Positions 8,136-16,947 of a stretch of 64,000 bases of DNA are shown in pieces; within the stretch, counting starts at the first letter, position 1; every line of letters starts with the position of its first letter. Source of the stretch: Mycobacterium lentiflavum. GTDB taxonomy: Bacteria > Actinomycetota > Actinomycetes > Mycobacteriales > Mycobacteriaceae. The stretch covers positions 2,046,001 to 2,110,000 of the forward strand of contig NZ_CP092423.2 in assembly GCF_022374895.2 (NCBI RefSeq). The letters run 5' to 3'. A model generated the notes under the pieces. It was not told where the DNA came from and did no database searches. It saw nothing but the letters and a program-made list of their open reading frames with translations. Position numbers and translations under genes: made by a program.

Positions 8136-10523
8136 GTGAACGGGAAGAGAGGTCACGTGCGCAGGCTCGCTGGTCGGGCGCTCGTCAGCGTGGCGACCAC
8201 AGCGTTGGCCATCGTGCTGCTGGCACCTACCGTGTCAGCCTCTCCGATCGGTGACGCCGAAGCCGCAATCATGGCCGAGTGGAGCAAGGCCGGCGGCGAC
8301 ACCTCTCCGCTCGGTCCCCGCAAGGGCGACGTCTACCCCGTCGCCGACGGCTTCGCGTGCGATTTCGACGGCGGCAAGTTCTTCTTCACCACCGCCACCG
8401 GCGCGAAATTCATCTACGGGCCGATCCTGGAAAAGTACGACATGCTGGGCGGTGCGGCCGGCGGCGATCTGGGCTTTCCGACCATCAACGAGGTGCCCGG
8501 ACTGGCGGGCCCGGACAGTCGAGTGGCGACGTTCTCGGCCAGCGACAAGCCGGTGATCTACTGGACGCCCGATCACGGCGCGTTCGTCGTGCGCGGCGCC
8601 CTGAACGCCGCCTGGGACAAGCTCGGCAGCTCCGGCGGTGTCCTCGGCGCCCCGGTCGGAGATGAGACCTACGACGGGGAAGTGTCCTCGCAGAAGTTCA
8701 GCGGCGGCCAGATCTCCTGGAATCGCAAAACCAAGGAATTCACTACCGAGCCGGCGAATTTGGCCGAGCAGCTCAAGGGCTTGCAGGTAGCGATCGATCC
8801 CACCGCGGCCATCAATATGGCCTGGCGCGCGGCCGGCGGCGTCAACGGTCCGCTGGGCGCCAAGCAGGGCGGTCCGAATCCCATCGGCGGTGACGGCATT
8901 GTCCAGAACTTCGCCGGCGGCAAGGTGTTCTTCAGCCCGGCGACCGGTGCGAGCGCCCTCGAAAGCGACATCCTGGCGAAGTACGAGTCGGTCGGCGGGC
9001 CGGTCAATAGCGACCTGGGTTTCCCGACCGCCAACGAGTCCGACGGCGGCGTCAGTCCCAACAGCCGAATCGCCACCTTCTCCGGGGCCGACAAGCCGGT
9101 CATCTTCTGGACCTCTGACCACGGCGCCTTCGTCGTGCGGGGGGCCATGAAGGCCGCCTGGGACAAGCTGCGTGGTCCCACCGGAAAGCTGGGCGCGCCG
9201 GTCGGCGATCAGACCGTCGACGGCGACGTGATCTCGCAGAAGTTCACCGGCGGCAAGATCTCCTGGAACCGCGCGAAGAACACCTTCTCCACGGACCCGG
9301 CCAACCTGGCTCCGCTGCTGTCCGGCCTGCAGGTGTCGGGGCAGAACCAGCCGAGCGGTTCGGCGCTGCCTGCGCACGCCAAGAAGTGGTTCACCTGGAG
9401 CTGGTGGTACCTGTTCGCCCTGGTTCCGCTGGTGATTCTGGTGCTGCTGGCGGTGTTCGTGGCGTTGCGTTGGCGCCGGCACCGCGCCGGTCGCAACACC
9501 GCACCCTACGACCTGGAGCGCGACGTCGACGTCGGCGGCTACCAGGACACGGGCGAGCCGCACTGGGGTCCCGACTACGCCGACGGCTCGCCCGAGCACA
9601 TGGCGTTCACCGACACGCACGAACCGGATCACCGCGACGACGAACACGCGCTGCTGGCCAGGTGGCCGCACTCACCAGAAACTGCCGAAATGGACGAAGA
9701 CGGTGGGTATGACGAGCCGTCGCATCCCTTGACCGAGGAGGAATGGGATGAGTTAGCGGTCGACGAGCGGGATCCCGACTCGGTCGACACCGATTCCATC
9801 CCCGTCGTGTCGGCCGACGATCTATCCGACGCCGGCTACGGCGATGAGCTGCCGGAAGCCGGCTATCCGGATAGTCCCGACGTGCCCGAACGCGCGTACC
9901 CGGACGTCGTCGTGGACGACGAGTACGCCGACGCGGCCGGCCCGGAAGCCGCCTATCTGCCGGAAGCCGGCTATCTGCCGGAAGCCGGCTATCCGCCGGA
10001 AGGCGGCTATCCCGAGGCCGGTTATCCCGAACTCCTCGACGAGGACGCCGCTTACCCGGAGGCGGGCTACCCGCGCGCCGACGAGGAAGAGGCCCGCTAC
10101 CCCGATGTCGCCGTCCCGCACACCCCGCCGGATCTTGCCGGCGCCGGCGGTGCCGCGTCCGGTGCTGCCGCCGCCGGTGGGGCAGCGGCGGGTGGGCCCG
10201 CAGCGAGTCTTGCGGCCGCGCTCGGTGCTGCGTCCGGCGTCGCGCCGAGAGCGGCGGGGCGGCACGCAGCCGCGGATGCCGACGACGAGGCGGACCTGGT
10301 GCCGGTCGCGGCGATCGGGGCATTAAGTCCGGCCGGGCGCCCCACGATCCACCTGCCCTTGGAAGACCCGTATCAGATACCCGACGGCTACCCGATCAAG
10401 GCGAGTGCGCGCTTTGGCCTGTACTACACGCCGGACAGCGACCTCTACCACGACACGCTCGCCGAGATCTGGCTGTCCAGCGAGGAAGCCGCACTGCTCA
10501 ACGGCTTTACGAAAGCCGACTGA
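8136..10523 (+). CDS. LGFP-repeat surface protein with membrane anchor and acidic repeat tail (Rv2721c-like)
   Basis: About 795 residues. A basic start and hydrophobic segment (to about residue 37, ending PTVSASP) form a secretion signal. Two roughly 180-residue modules follow, each containing LGFP-type repeats (DLGFPTINE, LGAPVGDE, DLGFPTANE, LGAPVGDQ), the family linked to actinobacterial cell-wall association. A transmembrane helix (about 426-448, WYLFALVPLVILVLLAVFVA) precedes an acidic domain with EAGY-type tandem repeats, an Ala/Gly-rich stretch and a conserved C-terminal segment. The outside would carry the LGFP domains and the inside the acidic tail. The start is uncertain: GTG 8133, 8136 and 8157 are all possible. 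The precise role is unknown. Confidence 0.82.
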   Translation: MNGKRGHVRRLAGRALVSVATTALAIVLLAPTVSASPIGDAEAAIMAEWSKAGGDTSPLGPRKGDVYPVADGFACDFDGGKFFFTTATGAKFIYGPILEKYDMLGGAAGGDLGFPTINEVPGLAGPDSRVATFSASDKPVIYWTPDHGAFVVRGALNAAWDKLGSSGGVLGAPVGDETYDGEVSSQKFSGGQISWNRKTKEFTTEPANLAEQLKGLQVAIDPTAAINMAWRAAGGVNGPLGAKQGGPNPIGGDGIVQNFAGGKVFFSPATGASALESDILAKYESVGGPVNSDLGFPTANESDGGVSPNSRIATFSGADKPVIFWTSDHGAFVVRGAMKAAWDKLRGPTGKLGAPVGDQTVDGDVISQKFTGGKISWNRAKNTFSTDPANLAPLLSGLQVSGQNQPSGSALPAHAKKWFTWSWWYLFALVPLVILVLLAVFVALRWRRHRAGRNTAPYDLERDVDVGGYQDTGEPHWGPDYADGSPEHMAFTDTHEPDHRDDEHALLARWPHSPETAEMDEDGGYDEPSHPLTEEEWDELAVDERDPDSVDTDSIPVVSADDLSDAGYGDELPEAGYPDSPDVPERAYPDVVVDDEYADAAGPEAAYLPEAGYLPEAGYPPEGGYPEAGYPELLDEDAAYPEAGYPRADEEEARYPDVAVPHTPPDLAGAGGAASGAAAAGGAAAGGPAASLAAALGAASGVAPRAAGRHAAADADDEADLVPVAAIGALSPAGRPTIHLPLEDPYQIPDGYPIKASARFGLYYTPDSDLYHDTLAEIWLSSEEAALLNGFTKAD
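9942..10030 (+). repeat. 18-bp tandem repeats coding for PEAGYL/P units
   Basis: Four successive 18-bp units of the form CCGGAAGCCGGCTATCTG run from 9942 to 10013, with one to three mismatches between units, followed by shorter 12-bp derivatives. They encode (P)EAGYLPEAGYP-type hexapeptides in the acidic tail of the LGFP protein. Such arrays are prone to copy-number change between strains. Confidence 0.8.
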
Positions 10524-10541
10524 CGCCGTAGCTACCGGCGC

Positions 10542-11243
10542 CTATACCTTGCGGATCACCGTCACGACCTTGCCGAGCACGGTCGCCTCATTACCGGGTA
10601 TGGGATCGAACGCCGGGTTGTGCGGCATCAGCCACACCTGACCGCCCGCGCGCTTGAACGTCTTGACGGTTGCCTCACCGTCGAGCATGGCGGCGACGAT
10701 GTCGCCGTTGTCGGCGACATTCTGCTGCCGCACCACCACCCAGTCGCCGTCGCAGATCGCGGCTTCGACCATGGAGTCGCCGACCACCTTGAGTAAGAAC
10801 AGCGTGCCCTCGCCGACCAGCTCGCGGGGGAGCGGGAAGACGTCCTCGACGGCTTCCTCGGCCAGGATCGGTCCACCGGCCGCGATGCGCCCGAGCACGG
10901 GGACGAACGCGGGTTCCGGCAACGCGTCGGACCCGGCGACCTCGGTGGCCGGCGCGGATGCCACCGCCTCGTCGGCGCCGCGGACATCGACGGCCCGGGG
11001 GCGGTTCGGGTCCCGGCGCAGATATCCCTTGCGTTCGAGGGTGCGCAGTTGGTGGGCCACCGAAGAGGTAGACGTCAGGCCGACCGCGTCACCGATCTCC
11101 CTGATGCTCGGCGGGTAGCCACGGGTGGTCACCGACTCCCGGATAACATTCAAGATGGTGCGTTGCCGCTGGGTAAGCGATGAATCCACGGGATGCAGGC
11201 GGCCGTCTGGACCGGCCGCCGAGGTGTCGTTGCTGTCGCTCAT
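10542..11243 (-). CDS. lexA: SOS repressor LexA
   Basis: Represses DNA-damage genes and self-cleaves when bound to RecA filaments. 233 residues. A winged-helix DNA-binding domain (about 22-88, with [22 protein letters not shown] as recognition region) is followed by the S24 latent protease domain. The scissile bond is Ala122-Gly123 and the catalytic dyad is Ser157 (VGDSM) and Lys194 (ATVKTF). ATG 11243 is chosen because the conserved domain begins soon after and the SOS box at 11276-11291 lies upstream of it. It is transcribed divergently from the LysM gene. Confidence 0.97.
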   Translation of the reverse strand: MSDSNDTSAAGPDGRLHPVDSSLTQRQRTILNVIRESVTTRGYPPSIREIGDAVGLTSTSSVAHQLRTLERKGYLRRDPNRPRAVDVRGADEAVASAPATEVAGSDALPEPAFVPVLGRIAAGGPILAEEAVEDVFPLPRELVGEGTLFLLKVVGDSMVEAAICDGDWVVVRQQNVADNGDIVAAMLDGEATVKTFKRAGGQVWLMPHNPAFDPIPGNEATVLGKVVTVIRKV

Positions 11244-11275
11244 GGCACTGAATGTAGCCCCCTTGAACCCAAGAA

Positions 11276-11291
11276 TCAAACATGTGTTCGA
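11276..11291. promoter_or_regulatory. SOS box ahead of lexA
   Basis: TCAAACATGTGTTCGA is one base away from a perfect TCGAAC-N4-GTTCGA palindrome, the mycobacterial LexA operator. It lies 32 bp upstream of the lexA start codon, consistent with autoregulation. Confidence 0.85.
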
Positions 11292-11412
11292 CTGGCGTGT
11301 CATGGCCATTCACATGGTGGCTAAAGTCCCTAGAACGGCTGAATCACACGTGTGTAACTTTTGCGTACACCGGGTATCTGTGCTCCATGGCAGGGATAGC
11401 GACCGGCAGCAG

Positions 11413-11435
11413 TTGTCGGTGGCGTGGTCTAGCGT
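11413..11435 (+). promoter_or_regulatory. PafBC/RecA-NDp-type DNA-damage promoter
   Basis: TTGTCGGTG, an 8-bp spacer, then TAGCGT. This matches the RecA-independent mycobacterial damage promoter consensus (TTGTCRGTG-N8-TAnnnT) at every defined position. It points toward the LysM gene, whose start codon is about 100 bp downstream. PafBC-dependent activation is inferred from the motif. Confidence 0.75.
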
Positions 11436-11473
11436 TTTGCTCGTGCGACACGCTTCGCTCAAATGTTCGGATT

Positions 11474-11510
11474 TCGAACACACGAGCGATAGTGTCGAAC
11501 ACACGAGCGA
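11474..11510 (+). promoter_or_regulatory. Two direct SOS-like boxes 21 bp apart
   Basis: The 16-mer TCGAACACACGAGCGA occurs twice, at 11474-11489 and 11495-11510. Each copy keeps an intact left LexA half-site (TCGAAC) and a degenerate right one. The 21-bp period places them on the same face of the helix. They lie in the leader of the LysM gene, downstream of the RecA-NDp motif, where bound LexA could block elongation. Confidence 0.6.
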
Positions 11511-11537
11511 GGATTTAGACGACCGGAGGAACGCACC

Positions 11538-12053
11538 ATGACGCTTATGCACACAGTCTCACCGCGGACCAGCAACATGCGGCGCCCCAGCGATGGGCTG
11601 GTCGCACGGCCTCGCTATGACGTCGCACGGCTTCGCTACGAGCAGGAGCGCGTGCTGCGGTCGCGTCGGTCCGTGCCGGCGCGGCCGGCCGGAGCGCCGA
11701 TGCGCTACCGCGGTACCGGCGTGTCGATGTCGCAAGCACCGCATCGCCGCCGCCCGGTCACGCTGGGGACGACGGTCGGTCTGGCCCTGATGGCCGGAGT
11801 TATCACGCTCTGGCTGGGGCTCATCGCGAATCTCGGTCAGATCGCCAACGGCGACTCCGGCGCCGCGGCCGCTCCCGTTCCGGACCGGCTGTCGGTCGTG
11901 CAGGTCGAGCCGGGCGAATCACTTCAGGATGTGGCGCACCGGGTCGCGCCGGAAGCGCCGGCCCGCCAGGTCGCCGACCGCATCCGCGAACTCAACAACC
12001 TGAGCTCTCCGGCGCTGGCCGCCGGTCAGACGCTGATCGCGCCGGTCGGCTGA
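11538..12053 (+). CDS. LysM membrane protein, DNA-damage-inducible (Rv2719c-like)
   Basis: 171 residues. A basic cytoplasmic N-terminus of about 75 residues holds a duplicated 7-residue unit (VARPRYD / VARLRYE, from a 21-bp DNA repeat at 11601-11641). A single membrane helix (about 76-98) and an external LysM domain (about 118-170) end in [13 protein letters not shown]. In M. tuberculosis the counterpart is induced by DNA damage and described as a cell-wall hydrolase that arrests division, so a checkpoint role is likely. ATG 11538 has GGAGG 8 bp ahead. Its promoter region carries both damage-response signals listed above. Confidence 0.88.
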   Translation: MTLMHTVSPRTSNMRRPSDGLVARPRYDVARLRYEQERVLRSRRSVPARPAGAPMRYRGTGVSMSQAPHRRRPVTLGTTVGLALMAGVITLWLGLIANLGQIANGDSGAAAAPVPDRLSVVQVEPGESLQDVAHRVAPEAPARQVADRIRELNNLSSPALAAGQTLIAPVG

Positions 12054-12210
12054 CCGCAGCCGCATATCGCGAAAGCCCCTGTACGCCAAGGCTCCTCGGC
12101 CCTCCCGTCGGTGATCGCGGGTGCGTTGTGGCTACGTTGGCCCGCCGGGGGGAGCGCACGGGTACGCTCGGAGTGTTCTTCCGAGACGCCGGCCCAGCGA
12201 AGGAGCGGTC

Positions 12211-12675
12211 ATGCATTGCCCGTTCTGCCGCCATCCCGACTCCCGGGTGATCGACTCCCGGGAAACCGATGAAGGCCAAGCCATTCGGCGCCGCCGGTCC
12301 TGCCCGGAATGCGGGCGACGGTTCACCACCGTAGAAACCGCGGTCCTGGCCGTCGTCAAACGCAGCGGTGTCACCGAGCCGTTCAGTCGCGAAAAGGTCA
12401 TCAAAGGCGTGCGCCGCGCCTGCCAGGGCCGCCAGGTGGACGAGGACGCGCTGAATCTGCTCGCCCAGCAGGTCGAAGACACGGTGCGTGCCGCCGGCTC
12501 GCCGGAGATTCCCAGTCACGAAGTCGGCTTGGCGATCCTCGGCCCGTTGCGTGACCTGGACGAGGTGGCCTATCTGCGCTTCGCCTCGGTATACCGGTCC
12601 TTTTCGTCGGCCGACGATTTTGAGCGCGAGATCGCCGCGCTTCGCAAGCACCGCAAAGTATCGACACCGAGCTGA
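12211..12675 (+). CDS. nrdR: Transcriptional repressor NrdR
   Basis: Represses ribonucleotide reductase genes in response to dATP/ATP. 154 residues, the usual family length. A zinc ribbon (Cys3, Cys6, Cys31, Cys34) is followed by an ATP-cone domain (about 46-136, with [15 protein letters not shown]). ATG 12211 has GAAGGAG 7 bp upstream and opens directly with the MHCPFC signature. The nitrobindin gene follows after 5 bp, so the two are probably co-transcribed. Its placement beside lexA links dNTP supply with DNA repair, as in other mycobacteria. Confidence 0.97.
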   Translation: MHCPFCRHPDSRVIDSRETDEGQAIRRRRSCPECGRRFTTVETAVLAVVKRSGVTEPFSREKVIKGVRRACQGRQVDEDALNLLAQQVEDTVRAAGSPEIPSHEVGLAILGPLRDLDEVAYLRFASVYRSFSSADDFEREIAALRKHRKVSTPS

Positions 12676-12680
12676 CCCCG

Positions 12681-13166
12681 ATGTCCCCGGACGTGCATCC
12701 CGATCTCGAGGCGCTCGCGCCGCTGCTCGGCACCTGGGCCGGCCGCGGTTCGGGCGAGTATCCGACGATCCAGCCCTTCGAGTATCTCGAGGAAATCGTG
12801 TTTTCCCATGTGGGCAAACCGTTTCTGGCCTACGCGCAAAAGACCAAAGGTACCGCCGACGGGAAGCCGATGCATGCCGAGACCGGCTACCTTCGGGTGC
12901 CGCAGCCCGGTCACGTCGAGATGGTGCTGGCCCACCCCAGCGGTGTGACCGAAATCGAGGTCGGGACCTACCGGGTGACCGGCGGCGTCATCGAAATCGA
13001 ATTGGCCACCACGTCGGTTGGTTTGACCCCGACCGCCAAAGAGGTTTCCGCGCTCGGTCGAACCTTGCGGATCGACGGCGACCAGCTTTCCTACTCGGTG
13101 CGGATGGGTGCGGTCGGCCAACCCTTGCAGCATCATCTGTCTGCGCAGCTGCAGCGCAGGTGCTGA
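12681..13166 (+). CDS. Nitrobindin-type heme protein, peroxynitrite isomerase (Rv2717c-like)
   Basis: 161 residues forming a predicted ten-stranded beta barrel of the nitrobindin (THAP4-like) family. The signature GTWAGRGSGEYPTI is at 17-30. A C-terminal His pair (151-152, QPLQHHL) is where the heme-ligating His is expected. Family members bind ferric heme, scavenge NO and isomerise peroxynitrite to nitrate, which would be protective in macrophages. The start at ATG 12681 is 5 bp after nrdR. It converges with the PhzF-like gene, with 3 bp between the stop codons. Confidence 0.9.
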   Translation: MSPDVHPDLEALAPLLGTWAGRGSGEYPTIQPFEYLEEIVFSHVGKPFLAYAQKTKGTADGKPMHAETGYLRVPQPGHVEMVLAHPSGVTEIEVGTYRVTGGVIEIELATTSVGLTPTAKEVSALGRTLRIDGDQLSYSVRMGAVGQPLQHHLSAQLQRRC

Positions 13167-13169
13167 ATC

Positions 13170-13856
13170 TCAATCAAGTTGTGTCACACCGTCGTTGACG
13201 ACGCGGCCGGCGACCCGGGTCCAGCCCTCGGGACTCCACCCGGTTTCCAGCATCGATCCCTTGCCCTGGATGATGCTCAGGTCGCGGCAGAGATGGTCGG
13301 TGATCCGCATGGCTGCCGAGCCGGTCGCTTCGTCTTCTGGCACACCGAGATTCGCGACGAACATCCGGGAACGCAGTGTCCCGGCGGATTGATCGATCCA
13401 GGCCCACAGGTAGTGCGCGGTGTCGTCGGAAAACTCGCTGGGGTTGGCCGCGAGAACCTGGTCAACGGACTCGAATTCGTGAAAGAGCAACCCCGGGCCC
13501 CATTCCGGGCGGGCGTGCACACCCACCAGGTCACCCTCGTAGTGCACCTGCACGATGCCGGCCGGCACCGCGAGCGCGTTGACCGGCATACCGTTCGCGC
13601 GCAGCCACCACGACGCTCCGACGGACGGGTGCCCAGCGAACGGAATCTCGGTGCGTGGCGTATAGATCGTGGCATGCGCCGTGGTTGCTCTGGCTGCCGG
13701 TAGATCGATGAATACCGTTTCGCTGTAACCCAATCGGGTGGCCAGCTGCTGGCGATCGGGGGCCGGGACCTGACTGGCGTCGACGACGCCCAACGGATTA
13801 CCGAAGTTGCCGTCCCGGTCGGTGAAGACGCGCAACACCGTCACGTCGATGCCCAT
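13170..13856 (-). CDS. PhzF-family isomerase-like protein (Rv2716-like)
   Basis: 228 residues of the PhzF/DapF-like fold, with the conserved SETVF motif carrying the family acid/base Glu (Glu46) and [13 protein letters not shown] near residue 73. Phenazine biosynthesis itself is not expected in mycobacteria; the natural substrate is unknown. It is shorter than typical PhzF (about 280), as in the mycobacterial orthologue. The start ATG 13856 lies 34 bp after the stop of the hydrolase gene, on the same strand, so it is likely last in the PAC2-hydrolase-PhzF operon. Confidence 0.85.
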   Translation of the reverse strand: MGIDVTVLRVFTDRDGNFGNPLGVVDASQVPAPDRQQLATRLGYSETVFIDLPAARATTAHATIYTPRTEIPFAGHPSVGASWWLRANGMPVNALAVPAGIVQVHYEGDLVGVHARPEWGPGLLFHEFESVDQVLAANPSEFSDDTAHYLWAWIDQSAGTLRSRMFVANLGVPEDEATGSAAMRITDHLCRDLSIIQGKGSMLETGWSPEGWTRVAGRVVNDGVTQLD

Positions 13857-13890
13857 GGCCCGACTGTACGGGCCGGGTCAACCGAATTGT

Positions 13891-14922
13891 CTAAGTCGCG
13901 CTGCGCTCATCGGAACCCATCGCGTTGAGCACGGCGACGCGGGTGTCGGCCGAACCCGTGACCGCGGCTTCGGCCCTGCCGGTGCGCAGCAGTTCGCGTA
14001 ACGCGGCTTGGTCGTATTCGGCGGGCGCCGTGGTGTCGATGAACCGCTGCACGACGTCGATGAAACGGGCCGGGTCTTCGTGGAACGGGAAGTGGCCGGA
14101 GCCCTGGAAGATCTCCAGGCGCGAGCCGGGCATCGCGGCGTGTGCCATCCAGGCATGGCGGACGGGGACCACCACATCCTTGGTGCCCCAGACGATCTGC
14201 ACGGGGATGGCCTCGGTCAAATAACATCGGTCCAGGAACGTGACGATCTGCCCGCGCCAGTCCACCACGGCCCGCAGTGTCCGGCTGAAGGCGGACGAGG
14301 CCGTCGGTTCCGGCAAGTCGTCCAGGATGCGTAACACGTTCGGGAGATCGCGGCCCAGGCCGGTCGATCCGATTGCCAGGCCCGCGAGCCGCCCCGCCAC
14401 CTGGACTGCCGGTAACACCAGGGGCAGCCGCAGCAGCGCCAGGGCCTCCGTCCCGATCGGCAGCGAGGCCAGCCGGAAGGCGACGTTGACGTCCTTGGTG
14501 ACACCGCCCGCGGCGACCAGGATGAGCCGCTCGACCAAATGTGGGAACTGGTAAGCGAATTGCATCGCCACCCCGCCGCCGAGGGAGTGACCGACGATCG
14601 TCACGCGTTCGATATCGAGCACGGACAGCAGGTCGCGCATTCCGTTGGCGTAGCCGGCCACCGAGTAGTCCGCGCGGGGTTTGTCGGATTGCCCGTGCCC
14701 CAGCAGATCGGGGGCGATCACCGTGAAGCGCTGAGCGAGCTTGGCCTGCACGGTATTCCACGTCGTGGAATTGTCACCGATGCCGTGAATCAACAGAATT
14801 GCCGGCCCGGAGCCGGCGATACGGAATGCACGCTTGTAACCGTGGATGGTGCGGAATTCGAGTCTGGGAGTCGTGACTTCGCGCACTGGACGAAGATTGC
14901 TCTTGCGCTTCCGCTCAGTCAT
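13891..14922 (-). CDS. Alpha/beta hydrolase (Rv2715-like)
   Basis: 343 residues. Oxyanion motif HGIGDNSTTW (about 46-55) and nucleophile elbow GHSLGGG with Ser113. The Asp and His of the triad would be in the last third (the GSGHFPFHEDP region supplies the His). It resembles the proline iminopeptidase/epoxide hydrolase-type family of mycobacteria; the substrate is unknown. A GTG three codons upstream (14931) is an alternative start. It lies 35 bp downstream of the PAC2 gene and is probably translated from the same mRNA. Confidence 0.87.
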   Translation of the reverse strand: MTERKRKSNLRPVREVTTPRLEFRTIHGYKRAFRIAGSGPAILLIHGIGDNSTTWNTVQAKLAQRFTVIAPDLLGHGQSDKPRADYSVAGYANGMRDLLSVLDIERVTIVGHSLGGGVAMQFAYQFPHLVERLILVAAGGVTKDVNVAFRLASLPIGTEALALLRLPLVLPAVQVAGRLAGLAIGSTGLGRDLPNVLRILDDLPEPTASSAFSRTLRAVVDWRGQIVTFLDRCYLTEAIPVQIVWGTKDVVVPVRHAWMAHAAMPGSRLEIFQGSGHFPFHEDPARFIDVVQRFIDTTAPAEYDQAALRELLRTGRAEAAVTGSADTRVAVLNAMGSDERSAT

Positions 14923-14957
14923 CTCGCCCACCCTTGTTGTCGCGCCCCTGGGGGCGG

Positions 14958-15932
14958 TTAAGCCGGGTCGTCGTCGTCGCGCTTCTTCTCCGCCTGTTGG
15001 GCTAGGAATCGCTCGAACTCGGCACCAAGTTCGTCGCCGCTGGGAAGGTCCTCGTCGCGCGTTAGTAACGACCTGTTTTCCTGAGCGTCGATGAACGCAT
15101 CGTACTGGCGCTCGAGTGCGGCCACCACTTGAGCGACCTCGGCGCTCGCCTCGACCTGCTCGTCGATCTTGCCCCGGATCTCGGCCGCTGCCTCGGTCAG
15201 CGCCGACAGCGGGAGGTCCAGCGACCCGGTCTTGGCGACCTGCTCGAGCAGCGCTTGGGCGGCGGCGGGGTAGTCGGTCTGCGTCAGGTAGTGCGGAACG
15301 TGGACCGTGAAACCGACCACCTCATGCCCGTGCTGCGCCAACCGGTATTCCAGCAGGTTCGAGGCGCTGCCTGGGACCTGGATCTCCGAGATCCACGGCT
15401 GGAAATCGGTGATCAACTCGCGGTTGTTGGAGTGGGCGGTCAGCGTGATGGGCCGGGTATGCGGGACCGCCATCGGGACGGTGCCCAGGCCGATGGTCTG
15501 CCGCACGCCCAGCCGTTCGGCCAGCAGCCGCACCGCGGTGATGAAGCGCTCCCATTTGAGGTCCGGTTCCATCCCGGCGAGCAGCAGAAACGGCGTGCCG
15601 ACGCTGTCACGCAGGGCGTACAGGCTTAGCTCCGGGTCGTCGTAGTTGGTGAAATGGTCGGTCTTGAAGGTCATCAGCGGACGGCGCGAGCGGTAGTCCA
15701 GCAGTTCGTCGATCGCGAAGGATGCGACCAGCTCGGTGTCCAGGGCCTCCTTCAGGTGGGTAGCGGCCAGCCGGATCGCGTGACCGGCGTCCGAGAAGCC
15801 CTCCAAAGCGTGTACCAGCACCGGGCCGCGACCGTCCGACGTCACCAACTGAGGCGCCGGGAACTCCAGCTCATACATGCCGGGTTGCCCTGGCTGGTAG
15901 TAGAGATCGTCGTCGTTCCGCTCGTTAGACAT
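14958..15932 (-). CDS. PAC2-family protein (Rv2714-like)
   Basis: 324 residues of the PAC2 (proteasome assembly chaperone 2-like) family, common in actinobacteria that carry a 20S proteasome. Recognisable are the N-terminal GPVLVHALEGFSDAGHA (about 36-52), the central GLGTVPMAVPHTRPI and a charged C-terminal coiled region (about 240-300). The molecular role in mycobacteria is not established. ATG 15932 has GGAGGAGG just upstream. First gene of a three-gene minus-strand operon. Confidence 0.9.
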   Translation of the reverse strand: MSNERNDDDLYYQPGQPGMYELEFPAPQLVTSDGRGPVLVHALEGFSDAGHAIRLAATHLKEALDTELVASFAIDELLDYRSRRPLMTFKTDHFTNYDDPELSLYALRDSVGTPFLLLAGMEPDLKWERFITAVRLLAERLGVRQTIGLGTVPMAVPHTRPITLTAHSNNRELITDFQPWISEIQVPGSASNLLEYRLAQHGHEVVGFTVHVPHYLTQTDYPAAAQALLEQVAKTGSLDLPLSALTEAAAEIRGKIDEQVEASAEVAQVVAALERQYDAFIDAQENRSLLTRDEDLPSGDELGAEFERFLAQQAEKKRDDDDPA

Positions 15933-16137
15933 CGTGCCTCCTCCCGGGGGTTGCTCCAGGGTGCCCTAACCAGTGTCGCCCGAATCAACAGGCACCCTTA
16001 ATCGAAACGGGATGACGCTTGAACGTAATCCGGATGGAACAATTCCGCCCGGATCGGTGTCTTTCAGCAAATCTACAACCGCGGCGCCAAGCGTCGAATT
16101 CCGCTTCCAACCCTCTGGTCGGGCATGATGGGCATCG

Positions 16138-16947
16138 ATGCGCGTCCGGATGTTGCTGCTATGCCCACTGGTCGGCCTGGCGTCGTGCGGGCGCCCGGTG
16201 CTGCATGTGTCGTTGCCCACCACCAGTCAGGCACCGAAACCGACCAAGACGGTACAGCGACTCAGCCAGCCCGAGCCGGGCGCGGTTGCGGCCCCCGTGG
16301 ATCCCGACCGGCGCGTGGGAGCGATCTTCCTGGACGGCAGCGCCCAGCACGTGTGCACGGGCTCGGTGCTGCATTCCGCGGCCGGCAACCTGGTGCTGAC
16401 CGCCGCGCACTGCCTGGCCGGGGCTACCCAGATCACCTTCGTCCCCGGTCTGTCCGGGGATGCGGTACCGCCCGATCTCTGGACGGCCGACAACGTCTAC
16501 CTGGATCCACGCTGGGTTGCTAGCAAGGACCCGCACGCCGACTACGCGATCGCACGGGTCAACAGCGACCATGGTGGTTCGGTGGAGGCGCGGGCCGGCT
16601 TGGCGCTGACCCTGGGCACCGCCCCGCCGCCCAGTAGCCGCGTCACCGTGGTGGGCTATCCCTCCGGCGTGGGCGGCTCGCCGATCGGCTGTCAGGGCAG
16701 CACGGCGGTCACCGACGGTGGATATCCCTCATTGGTGTGTCAGGGACTCGTCGGCGGCACCAGCGGCGCACCCTGGGTCAGCGGCACGACGGTCGTCGGG
16801 CTGATCGGTGGACTCGAACGCGGGGGATGCGCCGAGAACGTGTCCTACTCCGCGCCCTTCGACGATCACATCGCCCAGCTTCTGACCCGCGCGGAAGCCG
16901 GCGGCCCGGGTGATCCGATCCCGGTCGACTTGGACGACACCTGCTAG
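16138..16947 (+). CDS. Trypsin-like serine protease, probable lipoprotein
   Basis: 269 residues with a chymotrypsin-fold catalytic triad visible as His91 (LTAAHC), Asp135 (ADYAIAR) and Ser209 (GGTSGAP). The N-terminus is a short signal peptide ending in a lipobox (LASC, Cys17), so the mature enzyme should be tethered to the outer face of the membrane. Four further cysteine pairs suggest disulfides. It converges with sthA, stop against stop. I do not recall a counterpart here in M. tuberculosis, so it may be an accessory gene retained in some non-tuberculous species. The substrate is unknown. Confidence 0.85.
   Translation: MRVRMLLLCPLVGLASCGRPVLHVSLPTTSQAPKPTKTVQRLSQPEPGAVAAPVDPDRRVGAIFLDGSAQHVCTGSVLHSAAGNLVLTAAHCLAGATQITFVPGLSGDAVPPDLWTADNVYLDPRWVASKDPHADYAIARVNSDHGGSVEARAGLALTLGTAPPPSSRVTVVGYPSGVGGSPIGCQGSTAVTDGGYPSLVCQGLVGGTSGAPWVSGTTVVGLIGGLERGGCAENVSYSAPFDDHIAQLLTRAEAGGPGDPIPVDLDDTC

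Noticed and set aside
7780..8139. Plus-strand frame upstream of the LGFP gene
   Set aside because: No ribosome site, odd composition and no recognisable motif; the opposite strand at the same spot has a better start.
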